In this document: in pieces, positions 17,600-26,542 of the stretch
Layout: each line of letters starts with the position of its first letter
Numbering within the stretch: the stretch's first letter is position 1
DNA from: Hymenobacter sedentarius
GTDB taxonomy: Bacteria; Bacteroidota; Bacteroidia; Cytophagales; Hymenobacteraceae
DNA: 64,000 nucleotides
Assembly (NCBI RefSeq): GCF_001507645.1
Contig: NZ_CP013909.1
Location: 4,216,001-4,280,000 of the forward strand
Direction of reading: 5' to 3'
The notes under the pieces: model-generated
Told to the model about the DNA's origin: nothing
Databases searched by the model: none
What the model saw: only the letters and a program-made list of their open reading frames with translations
Translations under genes and position numbers: made by a program

Positions 17600-17932
17600 T
17601 CAAGACATGGGGCCAATCGCGTCGTAGATCACTACTTTCTCCCAGTAGCGGGCGTACGTGTCCCGAAATGCGTCGTGGATGGGGTGCCGCTGGTAGTGCT
17701 CCTCGTCGGCCGCGCTCTGGAAGAGGCACAGCCAGGAATAGGCGTACGTCCGCTCAATCACGGCGCGGTCCGTCGCGGCCGGCGTGCCAATGTGCGACCA
17801 GTGGATGGCGGGAATGCCGCGCAAGGTGCGAAGGCCTTCGAGCAGGCGGGCCTGGTCGGATTCGCTGGCGGTCGCGGGCACGTAAAACAGCACGTGATGC
17901 ACAAACAGGTCTGGGGAGATGGGCGCATTCAT
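17600..17932 (-). CDS. Dabb family (stress-responsive alpha-beta barrel) protein
   Basis: 110 residues from the ATG at 17932. The sequence VHHVLFYVPA near the N-terminus and HPIHDAFRDTYARYWEKVVIYD at the C-terminus are the usual Dabb landmarks (HxVxF and HPxHxxF). These small dimeric ferredoxin-like barrels are often of unknown function. The reading frame stays open for 200 codons upstream but overlaps the neighbouring secreted protein and a repeat, so the short start is preferred. Confidence 0.85.
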   Translation of the reverse strand: MNAPISPDLFVHHVLFYVPATASESDQARLLEGLRTLRGIPAIHWSHIGTPAATDRAVIERTYAYSWLCLFQSAADEEHYQRHPIHDAFRDTYARYWEKVVIYDAIGPMS

Positions 17933-18042
17933 GGGCACAGCAGGGGCTTTGGGCGAAAACAACCACGGGGAAGCGGGCACGAAACTAGGCCGCCTTCCGG
18001 GGAAAGGTACGCCCGCCGGGCACCGAAGCACACGGGCTTCAA

Positions 18043-18080
18043 GTGCTCTTGTTGTTTCTCGGACCGTTTTCCTGAACGCT
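18043..18080 (+). repeat. Dispersed intergenic repeat, short form
   Basis: GTGCTCTTGTTGTTTCTCGG then ACCGTTTTCCTGAACGC; close to the consensus core. Confidence 0.85.
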
Positions 18081-18168
18081 ACGGCGTGGTGGACTACTGC
18101 GCAATGCGCAACGCCAAACAACGTCTTGGTTCTGCCCAGCTGAGCTGGACCACTTCCAGAAGTAGCAA

Positions 18169-19005
18169 TTATTCCTTTGCGATGCGTCGGGTGGCGATGC
18201 CGGCGGCCGTTTGCAGCTGCACGAGATAAATCCCCGGTGGCAGCCCGGCCAGCGGCACCCGCACCGTTCGTTGCTGGCTCACCACTTGCCGGTAGACCGA
18301 CCAGCCGGTCAGGTCCCGCAGCTGCACTTCCGCGGCGGCGAGCGCGGGCAGGCCCACCGTCAGCACGTCGCTCGCCGGATTGGGATAGGCCTCGAATCCG
18401 GCCAGCGAAGGCGGCGCCGTCGCCGTTACCACCGTTTGCATCGCGTAGGCCGTGACGTAGATGGGGCTCAGGGGCGTTGCCGCCTGCCGCCGGGTCTGCA
18501 GGTAGCCGTAGCGCCAGGCGCCGCCCTGCCACTGCCGGATGCCCAGGTAGCGGGTGAGCGTGTCCTGCGCCCAGTTGCCGCTCTCGCGGAACTGGCCCGC
18601 GTAGGTCGTTACCTGCACCAACTGGCCCTCGCCCGTCCAGGTGCGCCGCGCCGTGCGCGGGCCGATGGGTTCGCCGTACGGGAGCGGCGCGGCCGGCGCG
18701 TAGGCGGCCGGGGCGCCGGTGCTGTCGGCCAGCACCTGCCAGGCCGCGGGGAACAACGAACGCGCCAGGGTGTAAATACTTCCCCCGTATTGCACCAGCA
18801 GGTCAAAATCAACCACGCCGTCCCCGTCCGCGTCCAACTGCTGGCACTGCGTATTGGCGGGGGTGCAATAAAAGCGCAGGGTGGCGGGGTGTACGACGTG
18901 CGTCCCGCTGCTTTGCCCGGCACTGAAGCCCGTTCCTTGCCCGGAAACAGCGCCGGCACTCCCAAGGAGCCACCCAAAGAAGAGCAGTACGGCAAATATT
19001 TTCAT
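18169..19005 (-). CDS. Secreted protein with type IX secretion (Por) sorting domain
   Basis: 278 residues. Signal peptide at 1-23 (MKIFAVLLFFGWLLGSAGA). The last 80 residues are a T9SS type A sorting domain: FEAYPNPASDVLTV, VQLRDLTGWSVY, LPPGIYLVQLQT and a basic end TRRIAKE. Such proteins cross the outer membrane by the T9SS and lose this domain. The middle (about 25-190) includes DADGDGVVDFD, like a calcium-binding loop, and has no family I recognise. Confidence 0.9.
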   Translation of the reverse strand: MKIFAVLLFFGWLLGSAGAVSGQGTGFSAGQSSGTHVVHPATLRFYCTPANTQCQQLDADGDGVVDFDLLVQYGGSIYTLARSLFPAAWQVLADSTGAPAAYAPAAPLPYGEPIGPRTARRTWTGEGQLVQVTTYAGQFRESGNWAQDTLTRYLGIRQWQGGAWRYGYLQTRRQAATPLSPIYVTAYAMQTVVTATAPPSLAGFEAYPNPASDVLTVGLPALAAAEVQLRDLTGWSVYRQVVSQQRTVRVPLAGLPPGIYLVQLQTAAGIATRRIAKE

Positions 19006-19044
19006 TACCAGGTAGTTGAAATGGAAACGTGCGCAATATAATGC

Positions 19045-19100
19045 CTCCTTCAGCTGAACATAGCACGTTTACGGCACCACCGTTTTCGTGAACGGAAAGG
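19045..19100 (+). repeat. Dispersed intergenic repeat, long form
   Basis: CCTTCAGCTGAACATAGCAC, GTTTACGGCACCACCG, TTTTCGTGAACGG. I use this copy as the reference long form. Confidence 0.9.
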
Positions 19101-19114
19101 ACCCCGGAGGGCAT

Positions 19115-21499
19115 TTAACGGGTTCCGCCCACGGGCTTCGGCTCTGGCGTTTGCCGGGGGCTGCCCAGCGTTTGGGCCGCCGACTGCATGGGGTTGGGCG
19201 CGGCGGCTTGCTGCTGCTCGAACAGCTCGAAGCGGGAATAGGCCGGCTGCCGGGGGAAGGCGTTGTTGCTCACATCCGTATCGACCGTCTGCTGGAAGGG
19301 GTCGAGCACGAAGCTGACCACGGGCTGCTTGGTCACGATGATTTTGGTGACCTGCGCGTTGTTCTTGCGCCAGATTTCGGCCGGGATGGTCTGCACTTCG
19401 GTCGTGTTGTCGGCGTAGGTCATTTGCACAATCACGGGCATCACGAGGCCGCCCACGTTGCGCAGGCTCAGCTCGTAGAAATTCTGCGAGTCGCCGAGTC
19501 GCTGGCGCTGCTCGTCCGTGAGCGTGCCCAGGTAGGTGGTGTAGCGCTGCTGGTCGGCGTCCGTCACGGCCAGCGGGTTGTAGCTGTTGTAGAAGTCTTT
19601 AAGCTCGGGCTTCTCGTCGATTGCCGTGGACTTGATATCGGTGGCGTTGCGTTGGGCCGAGAGAGACGGCGCGGCGGTGGCCAGCAGCTGCTGGGCGCGG
19701 GCCTTTTCCACGGCCGGGTCGGCGGTGCTTGCCTGGTAGGCCTTCACCCCCTCGAGGCTGATGTCGCAGTGGTCGGTGGTGTAGAACCAGCCGCGCCAGA
19801 ACCAGTCCAGGTCCACGGCCGAGGCGTCTTCCATGGTGCGGAAGAAGTCGGCCGGTGTGGGGTGCTTGTAGGCCCAGCGCTGGGCGTAGGTCTTGAAGGC
19901 GTGGTCGAAGAGTTCGCGGCCCATCACTGTCTCGCGCAGGATGTTCAGGGCCGTAGCCGGCTTAAGGTACGCGTTGTTGAAAAACTGCAGCACTGACTCC
20001 GAGTTGGTCATAATGGGCGTTTGCAGGCTCTTATCCGTGCGCATGTAGGCCGCCGCGACGCCGGGCCCGCAGCGCGGGGACGGGAAGTCGCGCTCCCATT
20101 CTTGCTCGGTCAGCAACTGCACGAAGCTGTTTAACCCTTCGTCCATCCACGTCCACTGGCGCTCGTCGGAGTTTACAATCATGGGGAAGAAGTTGTGCCC
20201 CACTTCGTGGATAATCACCGAAATCATGCTGTACTTGGTTTGGGCCGAATACGTGCCGTCTTTCTCGGGGCGGCCTTCGTTGAAGCTAATCATCGGGTAT
20301 TCCATGCCGCCGGGGTTGACGGGGCCGTGCACCGAAATGGCCACCGGGTAGGCGTAGGGAATGGTGAACTTCGAGTACGTCTTGATGGCGTGGGCCACGG
20401 CTTCCGTTGAGTACTGGCCCCAGAGCGGGTTGCCTTCCTTGGGGTAGTAGCTCATGCACATGACCGGCTGGCCGTTCTGCCGGATTTGCATGGCGTCCCA
20501 GAGGAACTTGCGCGAGCTGGCCCAGGCAAAGTCGCGCACATTTTTGGCGGCATACGTCCAGGTCTTGGTGCCGGTGGCGCGGCCGGCTTCGGCTTTCACC
20601 GCTTCCTGCTGGCTGACAATCAGCACGGGCTTCGTGGCCTTTTTGGCCTGCTCTAAGCGCTTCTGCTGGGCCACGGTCAGCACCTGACTGGCATTCTGGA
20701 GCGTGCCGGTGGCGGCCACCACGTGGTCGGCCGGGGCGGTGATGCTCACGCGGTAGTCGCCGAAAGGCAGGGTGAACTCGCCGTTGCCCAGAAATTGCTT
20801 GTGTTGCCAGCCCTGGTTGTCGGAGTACACGGCCATGCGCGGGTAGAAACACGCGATTTCGTAGATGTAGTTCTTGTCCTCGGGGAAGTACTCGTAGCCT
20901 TCGCGGTTGGTCCGGTAGCCGTTGACGTTGTAGTGCCACTTCACGTGGAAGGAAAACGACTGGCCCGGGCGCAGGGGCGTGGGCAGGTCGATGCGCATCA
21001 TGGTGTAGTTGGTCACCGTCTGGAGCGCTTTGCCGCCCGCGCCGGTCACGCTTTCAATCTTGAAGCCGCCGTCGAAATCGTTCAGCAGCAATTCCAGCGT
21101 CTGGAAAGACACCTTCTCCTGCAGTTGGCCCACCTGGGTAGCTTTGGTAATGGAGTTTTTCGCGAAGAGGTTCTGGTCGAGCTGCAGCCAGAGGTAGGGC
21201 AGCACGTCGGGCGAGCGGTTGGTGTAGGTAATGGTTTCGCGGCCGCGGATGGCCTGCTTGGCGTCGTCGAGCGTGACGTGGATGTCGTAGTCGGCGCGCT
21301 GCTGCCAGTAGTCCTTGCCCGGGGCCCCGCTGGCCGTGCGGTAGGAGTTGGGCGTGGGCAGCAGCGTTTCGAGCTGCGCAAACTTGTCGGTGCCCGAGTT
21401 GGTGGTTTGGGCTGCCGCGAGCCGGGGGCCTGCCAGGGCCAGCAGCCCGCACACGCCGGCAGTGCGGCTGGTGCGGAGAAGACGGAAGAAATTTCGCAT
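19115..21499 (-). CDS. Secreted M1 family metallopeptidase (aminopeptidase)
   Basis: 794 residues, signal peptide MRNFFRLLRTSRTAGVCGLL. The zinc site is HEVGH (H431, E432, H435) with the third ligand E454 in DEGLNSF, the exact HExxH-18-E spacing of M1. GGMEYP (398-402) replaces the family's GAMEN exopeptidase motif, as in many Bacteroidota members. The N-terminal saddle domain spans about 60-320. It probably trims N-terminal amino acids from peptides in the periplasm or outside. Its upstream region is shared with the DUF885 gene. Confidence 0.93.
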   Translation of the reverse strand: MRNFFRLLRTSRTAGVCGLLALAGPRLAAAQTTNSGTDKFAQLETLLPTPNSYRTASGAPGKDYWQQRADYDIHVTLDDAKQAIRGRETITYTNRSPDVLPYLWLQLDQNLFAKNSITKATQVGQLQEKVSFQTLELLLNDFDGGFKIESVTGAGGKALQTVTNYTMMRIDLPTPLRPGQSFSFHVKWHYNVNGYRTNREGYEYFPEDKNYIYEIACFYPRMAVYSDNQGWQHKQFLGNGEFTLPFGDYRVSITAPADHVVAATGTLQNASQVLTVAQQKRLEQAKKATKPVLIVSQQEAVKAEAGRATGTKTWTYAAKNVRDFAWASSRKFLWDAMQIRQNGQPVMCMSYYPKEGNPLWGQYSTEAVAHAIKTYSKFTIPYAYPVAISVHGPVNPGGMEYPMISFNEGRPEKDGTYSAQTKYSMISVIIHEVGHNFFPMIVNSDERQWTWMDEGLNSFVQLLTEQEWERDFPSPRCGPGVAAAYMRTDKSLQTPIMTNSESVLQFFNNAYLKPATALNILRETVMGRELFDHAFKTYAQRWAYKHPTPADFFRTMEDASAVDLDWFWRGWFYTTDHCDISLEGVKAYQASTADPAVEKARAQQLLATAAPSLSAQRNATDIKSTAIDEKPELKDFYNSYNPLAVTDADQQRYTTYLGTLTDEQRQRLGDSQNFYELSLRNVGGLVMPVIVQMTYADNTTEVQTIPAEIWRKNNAQVTKIIVTKQPVVSFVLDPFQQTVDTDVSNNAFPRQPAYSRFELFEQQQAAAPNPMQSAAQTLGSPRQTPEPKPVGGTR

Positions 21500-21575
21500 C
21501 CGGAAAGGTAGGCTGATGGGGTCCGTATTCCATCACGCCATACCATTACTTACTTATACCCTCGTTATCTAATTC
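21500..21575 (-). promoter_or_regulatory. Upstream region shared with the DUF885 gene
   Basis: On the minus strand GAGGGTATAAGTAAG, GGCGTG, ATACGGAC and CTACCTTTCCGGATGCG follow one another as they do at 5476-5545; the last 17 bases, across the start codon, are identical. Confidence 0.5.
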
Positions 21576-21624
21576 CGACCGTTCCGCTGAACCCTCGTTA
21601 TCTAATTCCGACCGTTCCGCTGAA
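21559..21624 (+). repeat. Perfect 33-bp tandem duplication of the dispersed repeat
   Basis: Two identical units (21559-21591 and 21592-21624), each CCCTCGTTATCTAATTCCG followed by ACCGTTCCGCTGAA. It is the only perfect tandem among the copies. Confidence 0.92.
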
Positions 21625-21722
21625 CCCTCCTTTCCCTGAACCGCTGCCTGTGGGTGCCTACTGGCCTAGCGGAGGGGCCCTACGGTCCAGATGGAGTTTA
21701 AGAAACTCTTTCACTAATCAAA

Positions 21723-21765
21723 GTTCACGAAACTCAAAAGGGAGATGAGTTTCGTGAACTCTTTT
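21723..21765. terminator. Hairpin terminator after the solitary sensor kinase
   Basis: A perfect 15-bp stem AGTTCACGAAACTCA / TGAGTTTCGTGAACT has a 9-base loop followed by CTTTT. It lies about 100 bp after the stop of the kinase gene on the minus strand. A second small palindrome, GAGTTTAAGAAACTC, is adjacent (21694-21708). Confidence 0.75.
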
Positions 21766-21866
21766 CGAAGCCGCGTCTTCAGTCCCTTCGCACTTCCAAA
21801 GAGCACGACAGACGCTGCCAGACAACCTCTCCTCACGTGGCGAAAGAAGCCTCAAGCGTGCCCCCG

Positions 21867-24245
21867 TTAGGCCGGTCCGCTCAAGGGCAGGCCCACGTGG
21901 ATGGTGGTGCCCTGGCCTTCCTGGCTGTCGACCGTCAAAGAGCCGCCGTGGCCTTGGGCGATGATGTCGTGGGAGAGGGATAGGCCCAGGCCCGTGCCCT
22001 CGCCCGTGGGCTTGGTGGTGAAGAAGGGTTGGAAGATTTTCGCCTGCACCGCCTCGGACATGCCCGTGCCGTTGTCCCCTACCCGGATTTTGACGTGCCC
22101 GTTCACGCGCGCGGTCGTCAGGCTTACCGTGGGCCGGTAGCCGTCCTCGCCGGTCTGCTGGCGCTGCTGCACGGCGTAGAAGGCGTTGCTGAACAGGTTC
22201 AGCAGTACCCGGCCCACGTCGCCGCTCACCACGCTGACCAGCGGCAGGTCCGGCGCCAAGTCGGTCGTGAGCTCGGGGTGGAAGCTGTTGTCTTTGACGC
22301 GCAGGCCCTGGTAGGCCAAGCGCAGGTACTCCTCGCACAAGCGGTTGAGGTCCGTGGGCGCGCGTTCGCCGGCGCTCGTGCGGCTGTGCTCGAGCATGCC
22401 CCTGACAATGCCGGCCGCCCGCTGCCCGTGCTGGCTGATTTTCGCCTGGTTCTGGCCCAGGTCGGCCAGCAGCTCGGTCAACTCTTCTTTTTCGGGGGCG
22501 GGCAGGCTCGTGGCGGCCAGCAGCTCCCGGGCTTCCTCGCACAGCTCGGCACTCACTTCCGAGAAGTTGTTGACGAAGTTCAACGGGTTCTGGATTTCGT
22601 GGGCAATGCCGGCCGTCAGCTCGCCCAGGCTCGCCATCTTTTCCTTTTGAATGAGCTGGGCTTGGGTGGCGCGCAGGTCGGTGAGGGAAGCGTCGAGCTG
22701 GTCGCGTTGGGCTTCCAGCTCGCCTTTCTGGGCCGTGACCGCCGCGTGCAGCCGGTTCAATTGGTCGTTGGCGCGCTGCTTGAGCCGGTTGCTGCGCCAG
22801 AGCACGAACCCCAGGCCCGCCAGCAGGGCCAGCCCGGCGAGCGTGACGCCGAGCAGCAGGCGCTGGCGGCGGGCGCGGGCGGCCTCGAGCAGCTGGGTTT
22901 CGCGCAGGGCGGCGATGCGCGCGTTCTGGGCTTCGGTAGCCTGCTCGGCTTCGTACTGGGCCACGTGAAAGGCGCCTTGCCGGGCACCGAGCGAGTCGCT
23001 CAGGGCCAGGGCGGTGCGGGCGTAGCGGCCGGCCGGCGCCGTTTGTCCCTGTTGGGCGTAAAAGTCGGCCAGCGCGCGCAGGTAGGCCAGGCGCAGCGGC
23101 ACCACCTTAGTGGCGCGGGCCTGGCCGTAGGCCGCGAGCCAGGCCGTTTCGGCCCGGGCGGGCTCGCCGCGGGCGGCGTAGTAGCGCGCCCAGGTGGCGT
23201 CCAGCTCCATGTAGCGGAGGGAGGGGTTTTTCAGGCCCAGGTGGAGCGAATCGGCTAGGTGCTGGGCGTACGCCAGCAGGGGCCCGGCCTCGGCCACGCG
23301 TCCCAGGTCGAGCAACACGGCGCTTTTGACCACCCGTCCGTAGGCCTGCACCCGCGGCACCAAGGCCGCATAGCTGCGGGTCGTGTCGGTGGGGGTGTCC
23401 ACCATGGACAAGTTGGCGTGGCGCAGGGCGGCGGGGTAGTCGCCCAGCTGGCGGTAGGCCTGGGCGATGGCCCAGTTCGGGTAGGCGTCCCAGGTATAGC
23501 CGTTCAGGTGCGGCAGCGCGTGTTGCAGGGCCAGCCCTTGGCGCAGGTAGTGCAGGGCCTTGGCCGGGTTGCCCCATTCCGCGTAGTAGGAGCCGGCTAC
23601 GCCTAGCTCGTTAAACTGGTGGTACCGGTTGTAGGCGCGGCCTTGGTCGGCCGCCCGCAGGATGTAGCTGATGCCTTGGTTGTAATCCCCCCGCGACGTG
23701 TAATAGCCCCCCAGCATCCGGTAGCACACGTACAGATTCTGCGGCATTTCGCGCCGGCGGTAGTAGGCCGCCTTGGCCTGGTAGAACGCCCGGCGCGCCT
23801 CGGGGGGTTCGAGCAGCCCGAGCAGCCCCCCGATTAGGTCAAGCACCCCGGGCGCGGGTCGTCCCAGCCGGTCAAACGCGGCCAGCGCCGCCCGCGCCGT
23901 GTCGAGTTGTTGGGCCGGGGGCGCCTTTGCCTCGGCCAGGGTCAAACCGGCCGCGTACAGCCGGTAGGCCGGAGCCTCGGGCCGCCGGAGCCGGTGGGCC
24001 AGCCGAGCGAGTTCCCCGTGCTCCGCGCGTTCCTCCGCCGGGGAGGCGAAGTTGTCCCCATCCCCCAGGTGCTGCAACAGGCGCAGGCGGGCTGTGTCGG
24101 TGCGTTGGGTGGCCAGCACCCGGCGCAGTGAGTCGGGGTTGGCTTCGTAGTAGCGGTAGCGGACCAGGCGTTGGGCCGTCGTTTGGGCCAGCGCCGCCGA
24201 AACGGCCGACAGCCCCAGCAGGGCCAGCAAAATAAAGAAGCGCAT
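21867..24245 (-). CDS. TPR sensor histidine kinase (solitary paralog of the array)
   Basis: 792 residues from the ATG at 24245. Signal peptide at 1-21, then periplasmic TPR-type helices (about 30-430, repeated AYRLYAAG, GDYNQGISY, YYAEWGNPAKAL), one membrane helix (about 463-483), a coiled coil and a cytoplasmic kinase. Kinase motifs are intact: H549 in GIAHEIQNPLNF, N box NLFSNAFYAV, G1 DNGTGM, F/G2 FQPFFTTKPTGEGTGLGLS. The kinase half is near-identical in type to the five-gene array at 31.4-42.9 kb, but no response regulator is adjacent. Its promoter/leader is homologous to that of the array. Confidence 0.93.
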   Translation of the reverse strand: MRFFILLALLGLSAVSAALAQTTAQRLVRYRYYEANPDSLRRVLATQRTDTARLRLLQHLGDGDNFASPAEERAEHGELARLAHRLRRPEAPAYRLYAAGLTLAEAKAPPAQQLDTARAALAAFDRLGRPAPGVLDLIGGLLGLLEPPEARRAFYQAKAAYYRRREMPQNLYVCYRMLGGYYTSRGDYNQGISYILRAADQGRAYNRYHQFNELGVAGSYYAEWGNPAKALHYLRQGLALQHALPHLNGYTWDAYPNWAIAQAYRQLGDYPAALRHANLSMVDTPTDTTRSYAALVPRVQAYGRVVKSAVLLDLGRVAEAGPLLAYAQHLADSLHLGLKNPSLRYMELDATWARYYAARGEPARAETAWLAAYGQARATKVVPLRLAYLRALADFYAQQGQTAPAGRYARTALALSDSLGARQGAFHVAQYEAEQATEAQNARIAALRETQLLEAARARRQRLLLGVTLAGLALLAGLGFVLWRSNRLKQRANDQLNRLHAAVTAQKGELEAQRDQLDASLTDLRATQAQLIQKEKMASLGELTAGIAHEIQNPLNFVNNFSEVSAELCEEARELLAATSLPAPEKEELTELLADLGQNQAKISQHGQRAAGIVRGMLEHSRTSAGERAPTDLNRLCEEYLRLAYQGLRVKDNSFHPELTTDLAPDLPLVSVVSGDVGRVLLNLFSNAFYAVQQRQQTGEDGYRPTVSLTTARVNGHVKIRVGDNGTGMSEAVQAKIFQPFFTTKPTGEGTGLGLSLSHDIIAQGHGGSLTVDSQEGQGTTIHVGLPLSGPA

Positions 24246-24331
24246 ACAAACCGGGGCCACGCCGCAAGCCCTGCGCGGGGGTGGAATTAATTAAAGCAAA
24301 AGTTGGGCGATGGGCAGGCAAGCTACGACCC
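24246..24331 (-). promoter_or_regulatory. Promoter/leader shared with the kinase array
   Basis: Aligns over about 85 bp with 42878-42962 at roughly 80 percent identity. Fixed blocks on the minus strand are GTAGCTTGCC, then CTTTAATTAATTCCAC, then GCGGCGTGG or its near match just before the ATG. TAGCTTGC is close to a -7 box. Confidence 0.7.
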
Positions 24332-24409
24332 AACCCGGCTCTTTTCCTCAGCTAGCCGATTGGCACTCAACATTTCTGAAATCTGTGCGGTAACGGGCAG
24401 CGCTAGTTC

Positions 24410-24457
24410 ATTTTAACGGTAGCAAGGTAAACGAGTTCTGTTCAGTTGAAGGAGCCT
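24410..24457 (-). repeat. Dispersed intergenic repeat, long form, inverted
   Basis: On the minus strand: CTCCTTCAACTGAACAGAAC, TCGTTTACCTTGCTACCG, TTAAAATGAAC. Only a few differences from 15221-15275. Confidence 0.9.
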
Positions 24458-24525
24458 TTGAATGGCGGAGAGTCTATTGGGCCACCAGTTGATCACAGCT
24501 TAGGCGGGTTGAGGCTTAAAGCGCC

Positions 24526-24533
24526 TAGCTTTA
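24526..24533 (+). promoter_or_regulatory. Candidate -7 box for the serine hydrolase gene
   Basis: TAGCTTTA, 30 bp before the ATG at 24563, matches TAnnTTTG at all but the last base. Confidence 0.4.
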
Positions 24534-24562
24534 CCCACCTGCTTAGACCACTTCTTGTTCGT

Positions 24563-26164
24563 ATGCTCCTTTCCCACTCCTGGTGTCGGTTGTTGGCCTG
24601 CCTTATTTCGCTACCTGCGCTGGCCCAAACCGCCCCCCCCGTTACAGCCCCGCTCGACGTGGCGGCCTTGGACGCCGTGGTGGCCCGCACCCTCACCGCC
24701 TTTGACGTGCCCGGCATGGCTGTGGCCGTGGTCAAGGACGGACAAGTCGTGCTCAGCAAGGGCTACGGCGTCAGTTCGCTCAAAACTCGGGCGCCGGTGG
24801 ATGCCAACACCCTGTTCGGCATTGCCTCCAACACGAAGGCCCTTACCGCGGCGGCACTGGGGCTGCTCGTGGACGAGGGTAAGCTGCGCTGGGACGACAA
24901 GGTAACCGCCTACATCCCGGAATTCCAGCTCTACGATGCCAACGTGACAGCAGAATTCACCGTGCGCGACCTGCTCACCCACCGCAGCGGTTTGGGCGCG
25001 GGCGCGGGCGACCTGCTGCTGCGGTACCCCGACTCGACGAACTTCTCCATCCAAGAGGTGCTGCATAACCTGCGCTATATTAAACCGGTGTCGTCGTTTC
25101 GCAGCCAGTACGCCTACAACAACAGCCTGTACCTCGTGGCGGGCGAGGTAGTGGCGCGGGTGGCGAAGCAGCCCTGGACCACATTTGTCGAAACCCGTCT
25201 GCTCCAGCCGCTGGGCATGCGCCGCAGTGCCGCCAGCTTTGCCCGGCTTCCCGACCCGACCAACGTCGCGGAGGCGCACACGCCGGTCGAGGGCCGGGTG
25301 CAGGTCCTGCGGCGCGATTTGGAGAGCACCACCGACCCGACGGGGGCCCTGTTGAGCGCCGGCGGCATCTACAGCAGCGCGAACGACCTAAGCCAGTGGG
25401 TCCGGATGTTGCTGGGCGGGCCGGGGGGGCCGGCGCCCTTGCTGAAGCCCGCGACCCAACGCGAGCTGTGGACGCCGCAAACCCTGGTACCCGTCAGCGC
25501 GTGGCCGACGCCTTACCCCACCCACTTCGCGGCCTACGGCCTGGGCTGGCGGCTGAACGACGTGCGCGGCTATCAGCAGGTGTGGCACACCGGGGGCAAT
25601 CCAGGCATGGTGAGCCAAATCACGTTGCTGCCCGAGCTACATCTGGGCATCGTCGTGCTCACCAACCAAGCCAGCCGGGACGCTTACACGGCCGTGACCA
25701 ACCAGATTGAAGACCATTACATGGGCGTAAGCGGCCGGGACCGGGTGCAGGAACTGCGCGATCCGGCCAACGTGCTGGCGGCCGCGGAGGCCCAGCGCAC
25801 CACGGCCGTGTGGCAGCAAGTGGCGACTACTCAAAAATCGGTACTTAAGCGGCCGGACTATGCGCCGTACCGCGGCCGCTACCACGACGCGTTGTTCGGG
25901 GACATGAGCGTCTATGAGCAGGGCGCTCAGCTTTGGGTGAAGGCCGCGCGCTCCCGGCGCCTGATGGGGCAGTTGCTGCCCTACCGGGACCACACCTTCG
26001 TGGTGCGCTGGAACGACCGCAGCATCCCCGCCGCCTTTGCCCTGTTCACCCTCGGTGCGCAAGGCCGGGCCACCGCCATCAAGCTGAACAATATTGCCGG
26101 GCCCCGCAACATCTTTCAAGACCTGGATTTGCAACGGGCGCCCGAAACGCCTCCGGGGAAGTAA
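24563..26164 (+). CDS. Secreted class C beta-lactamase-like serine hydrolase
   Basis: 533 residues from the ATG at 24563 (signal peptide MLLSHSWCRLLACLISLPAL). The beta-lactamase/transpeptidase-like domain has SxxK at S89-K92 (IASNTKAL), YxN at Y185-N187 (AYNNSLY) and HTGG (WHTGGNPG), the class C/esterase EstB pattern. The last 110 residues look like the DUF3471 domain common in these Bacteroidota proteins. Likely an esterase, D-aminopeptidase or peptide hydrolase of the periplasm; a true beta-lactamase role is not implied. Monocistronic. Confidence 0.9.
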   Translation: MLLSHSWCRLLACLISLPALAQTAPPVTAPLDVAALDAVVARTLTAFDVPGMAVAVVKDGQVVLSKGYGVSSLKTRAPVDANTLFGIASNTKALTAAALGLLVDEGKLRWDDKVTAYIPEFQLYDANVTAEFTVRDLLTHRSGLGAGAGDLLLRYPDSTNFSIQEVLHNLRYIKPVSSFRSQYAYNNSLYLVAGEVVARVAKQPWTTFVETRLLQPLGMRRSAASFARLPDPTNVAEAHTPVEGRVQVLRRDLESTTDPTGALLSAGGIYSSANDLSQWVRMLLGGPGGPAPLLKPATQRELWTPQTLVPVSAWPTPYPTHFAAYGLGWRLNDVRGYQQVWHTGGNPGMVSQITLLPELHLGIVVLTNQASRDAYTAVTNQIEDHYMGVSGRDRVQELRDPANVLAAAEAQRTTAVWQQVATTQKSVLKRPDYAPYRGRYHDALFGDMSVYEQGAQLWVKAARSRRLMGQLLPYRDHTFVVRWNDRSIPAAFALFTLGAQGRATAIKLNNIAGPRNIFQDLDLQRAPETPPGK

Positions 26165-26263
26165 GGCACCGGGACGCCGGCGACCGAGGTCCTTGCCCAC
26201 CGGATGAAAGCTGGAAAACAGCTGGACCGACAGCCCTCGAACAGACTGCCTAAAACGGAAGCT

Positions 26264-26300
26264 TTAAGTTCAAGAAAAGGGTCCGAATCGCAAGCGAAAA
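26264..26300 (-). repeat. Dispersed intergenic repeat, short form, inverted
   Basis: On the minus strand TTCGCTTGCGATTCGGACC then CTTTTCTTGAACTT. Confidence 0.85.
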
Positions 26301-26433
26301 TGGGTGCTGTCCTGAATCGGTTCGTCAGGGCTTTCGCGTGCAAATAAGACCATCTGCTGCAGCTTCCGGCCCCAAACGCGGCTTCCATGGGCCTTTTTAG
26401 CACGCTTTTTTCGCTTCCTGGTGGCGTTAACCC

Positions 26434-26542
26434 TGGCGTTTACCTGGTTTTAACCTGGTTAAAACCAGGTAAACGCCATTTAAGGGGTGGTTTTAACCAG
26501 GTTAATGCCATTTCGGTCGTGGTTTTAACCAGGTAAAAACCA
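26434..26542. repeat. Cluster of three AACC-N-GGTT palindromes
   Basis: The first is a perfect 22-bp inverted repeat around a single T (26434-26455 and 26457-26478), with arm TGGCGTTTACCTGGTTTTAA-CC. The second (26488-26510) reads TGGTTTTAACCAGGTTAAT-GCCA and the third (26520-26542) TGGTTTTAACCAGGTAAAAA-CCA. Centres are about 43 and 32 bp apart. Could be tandem operator sites or a cruciform-forming element. It lies 270-380 bp before the amidohydrolase start. Confidence 0.9.

Noticed and set aside
17600..18532. Long version of the Dabb gene (310 codons)
   Set aside because: The upstream 200 codons overlap a secreted protein gene and a repeat; the Dabb domain begins at 17932.
21559..21624. CRISPR-like direct repeat
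   Set aside because: Two units without spacers; it is a tandem duplication of the dispersed repeat.
24563..26164. Calling the serine hydrolase a beta-lactamase resistance gene
   Set aside because: The motifs are shared by esterases and peptidases of the family; nothing specific for beta-lactams.
26434..26542. CRISPR array
   Set aside because: Palindromic units are only three, unequal and diverged, with no regular spacers and no cas genes.
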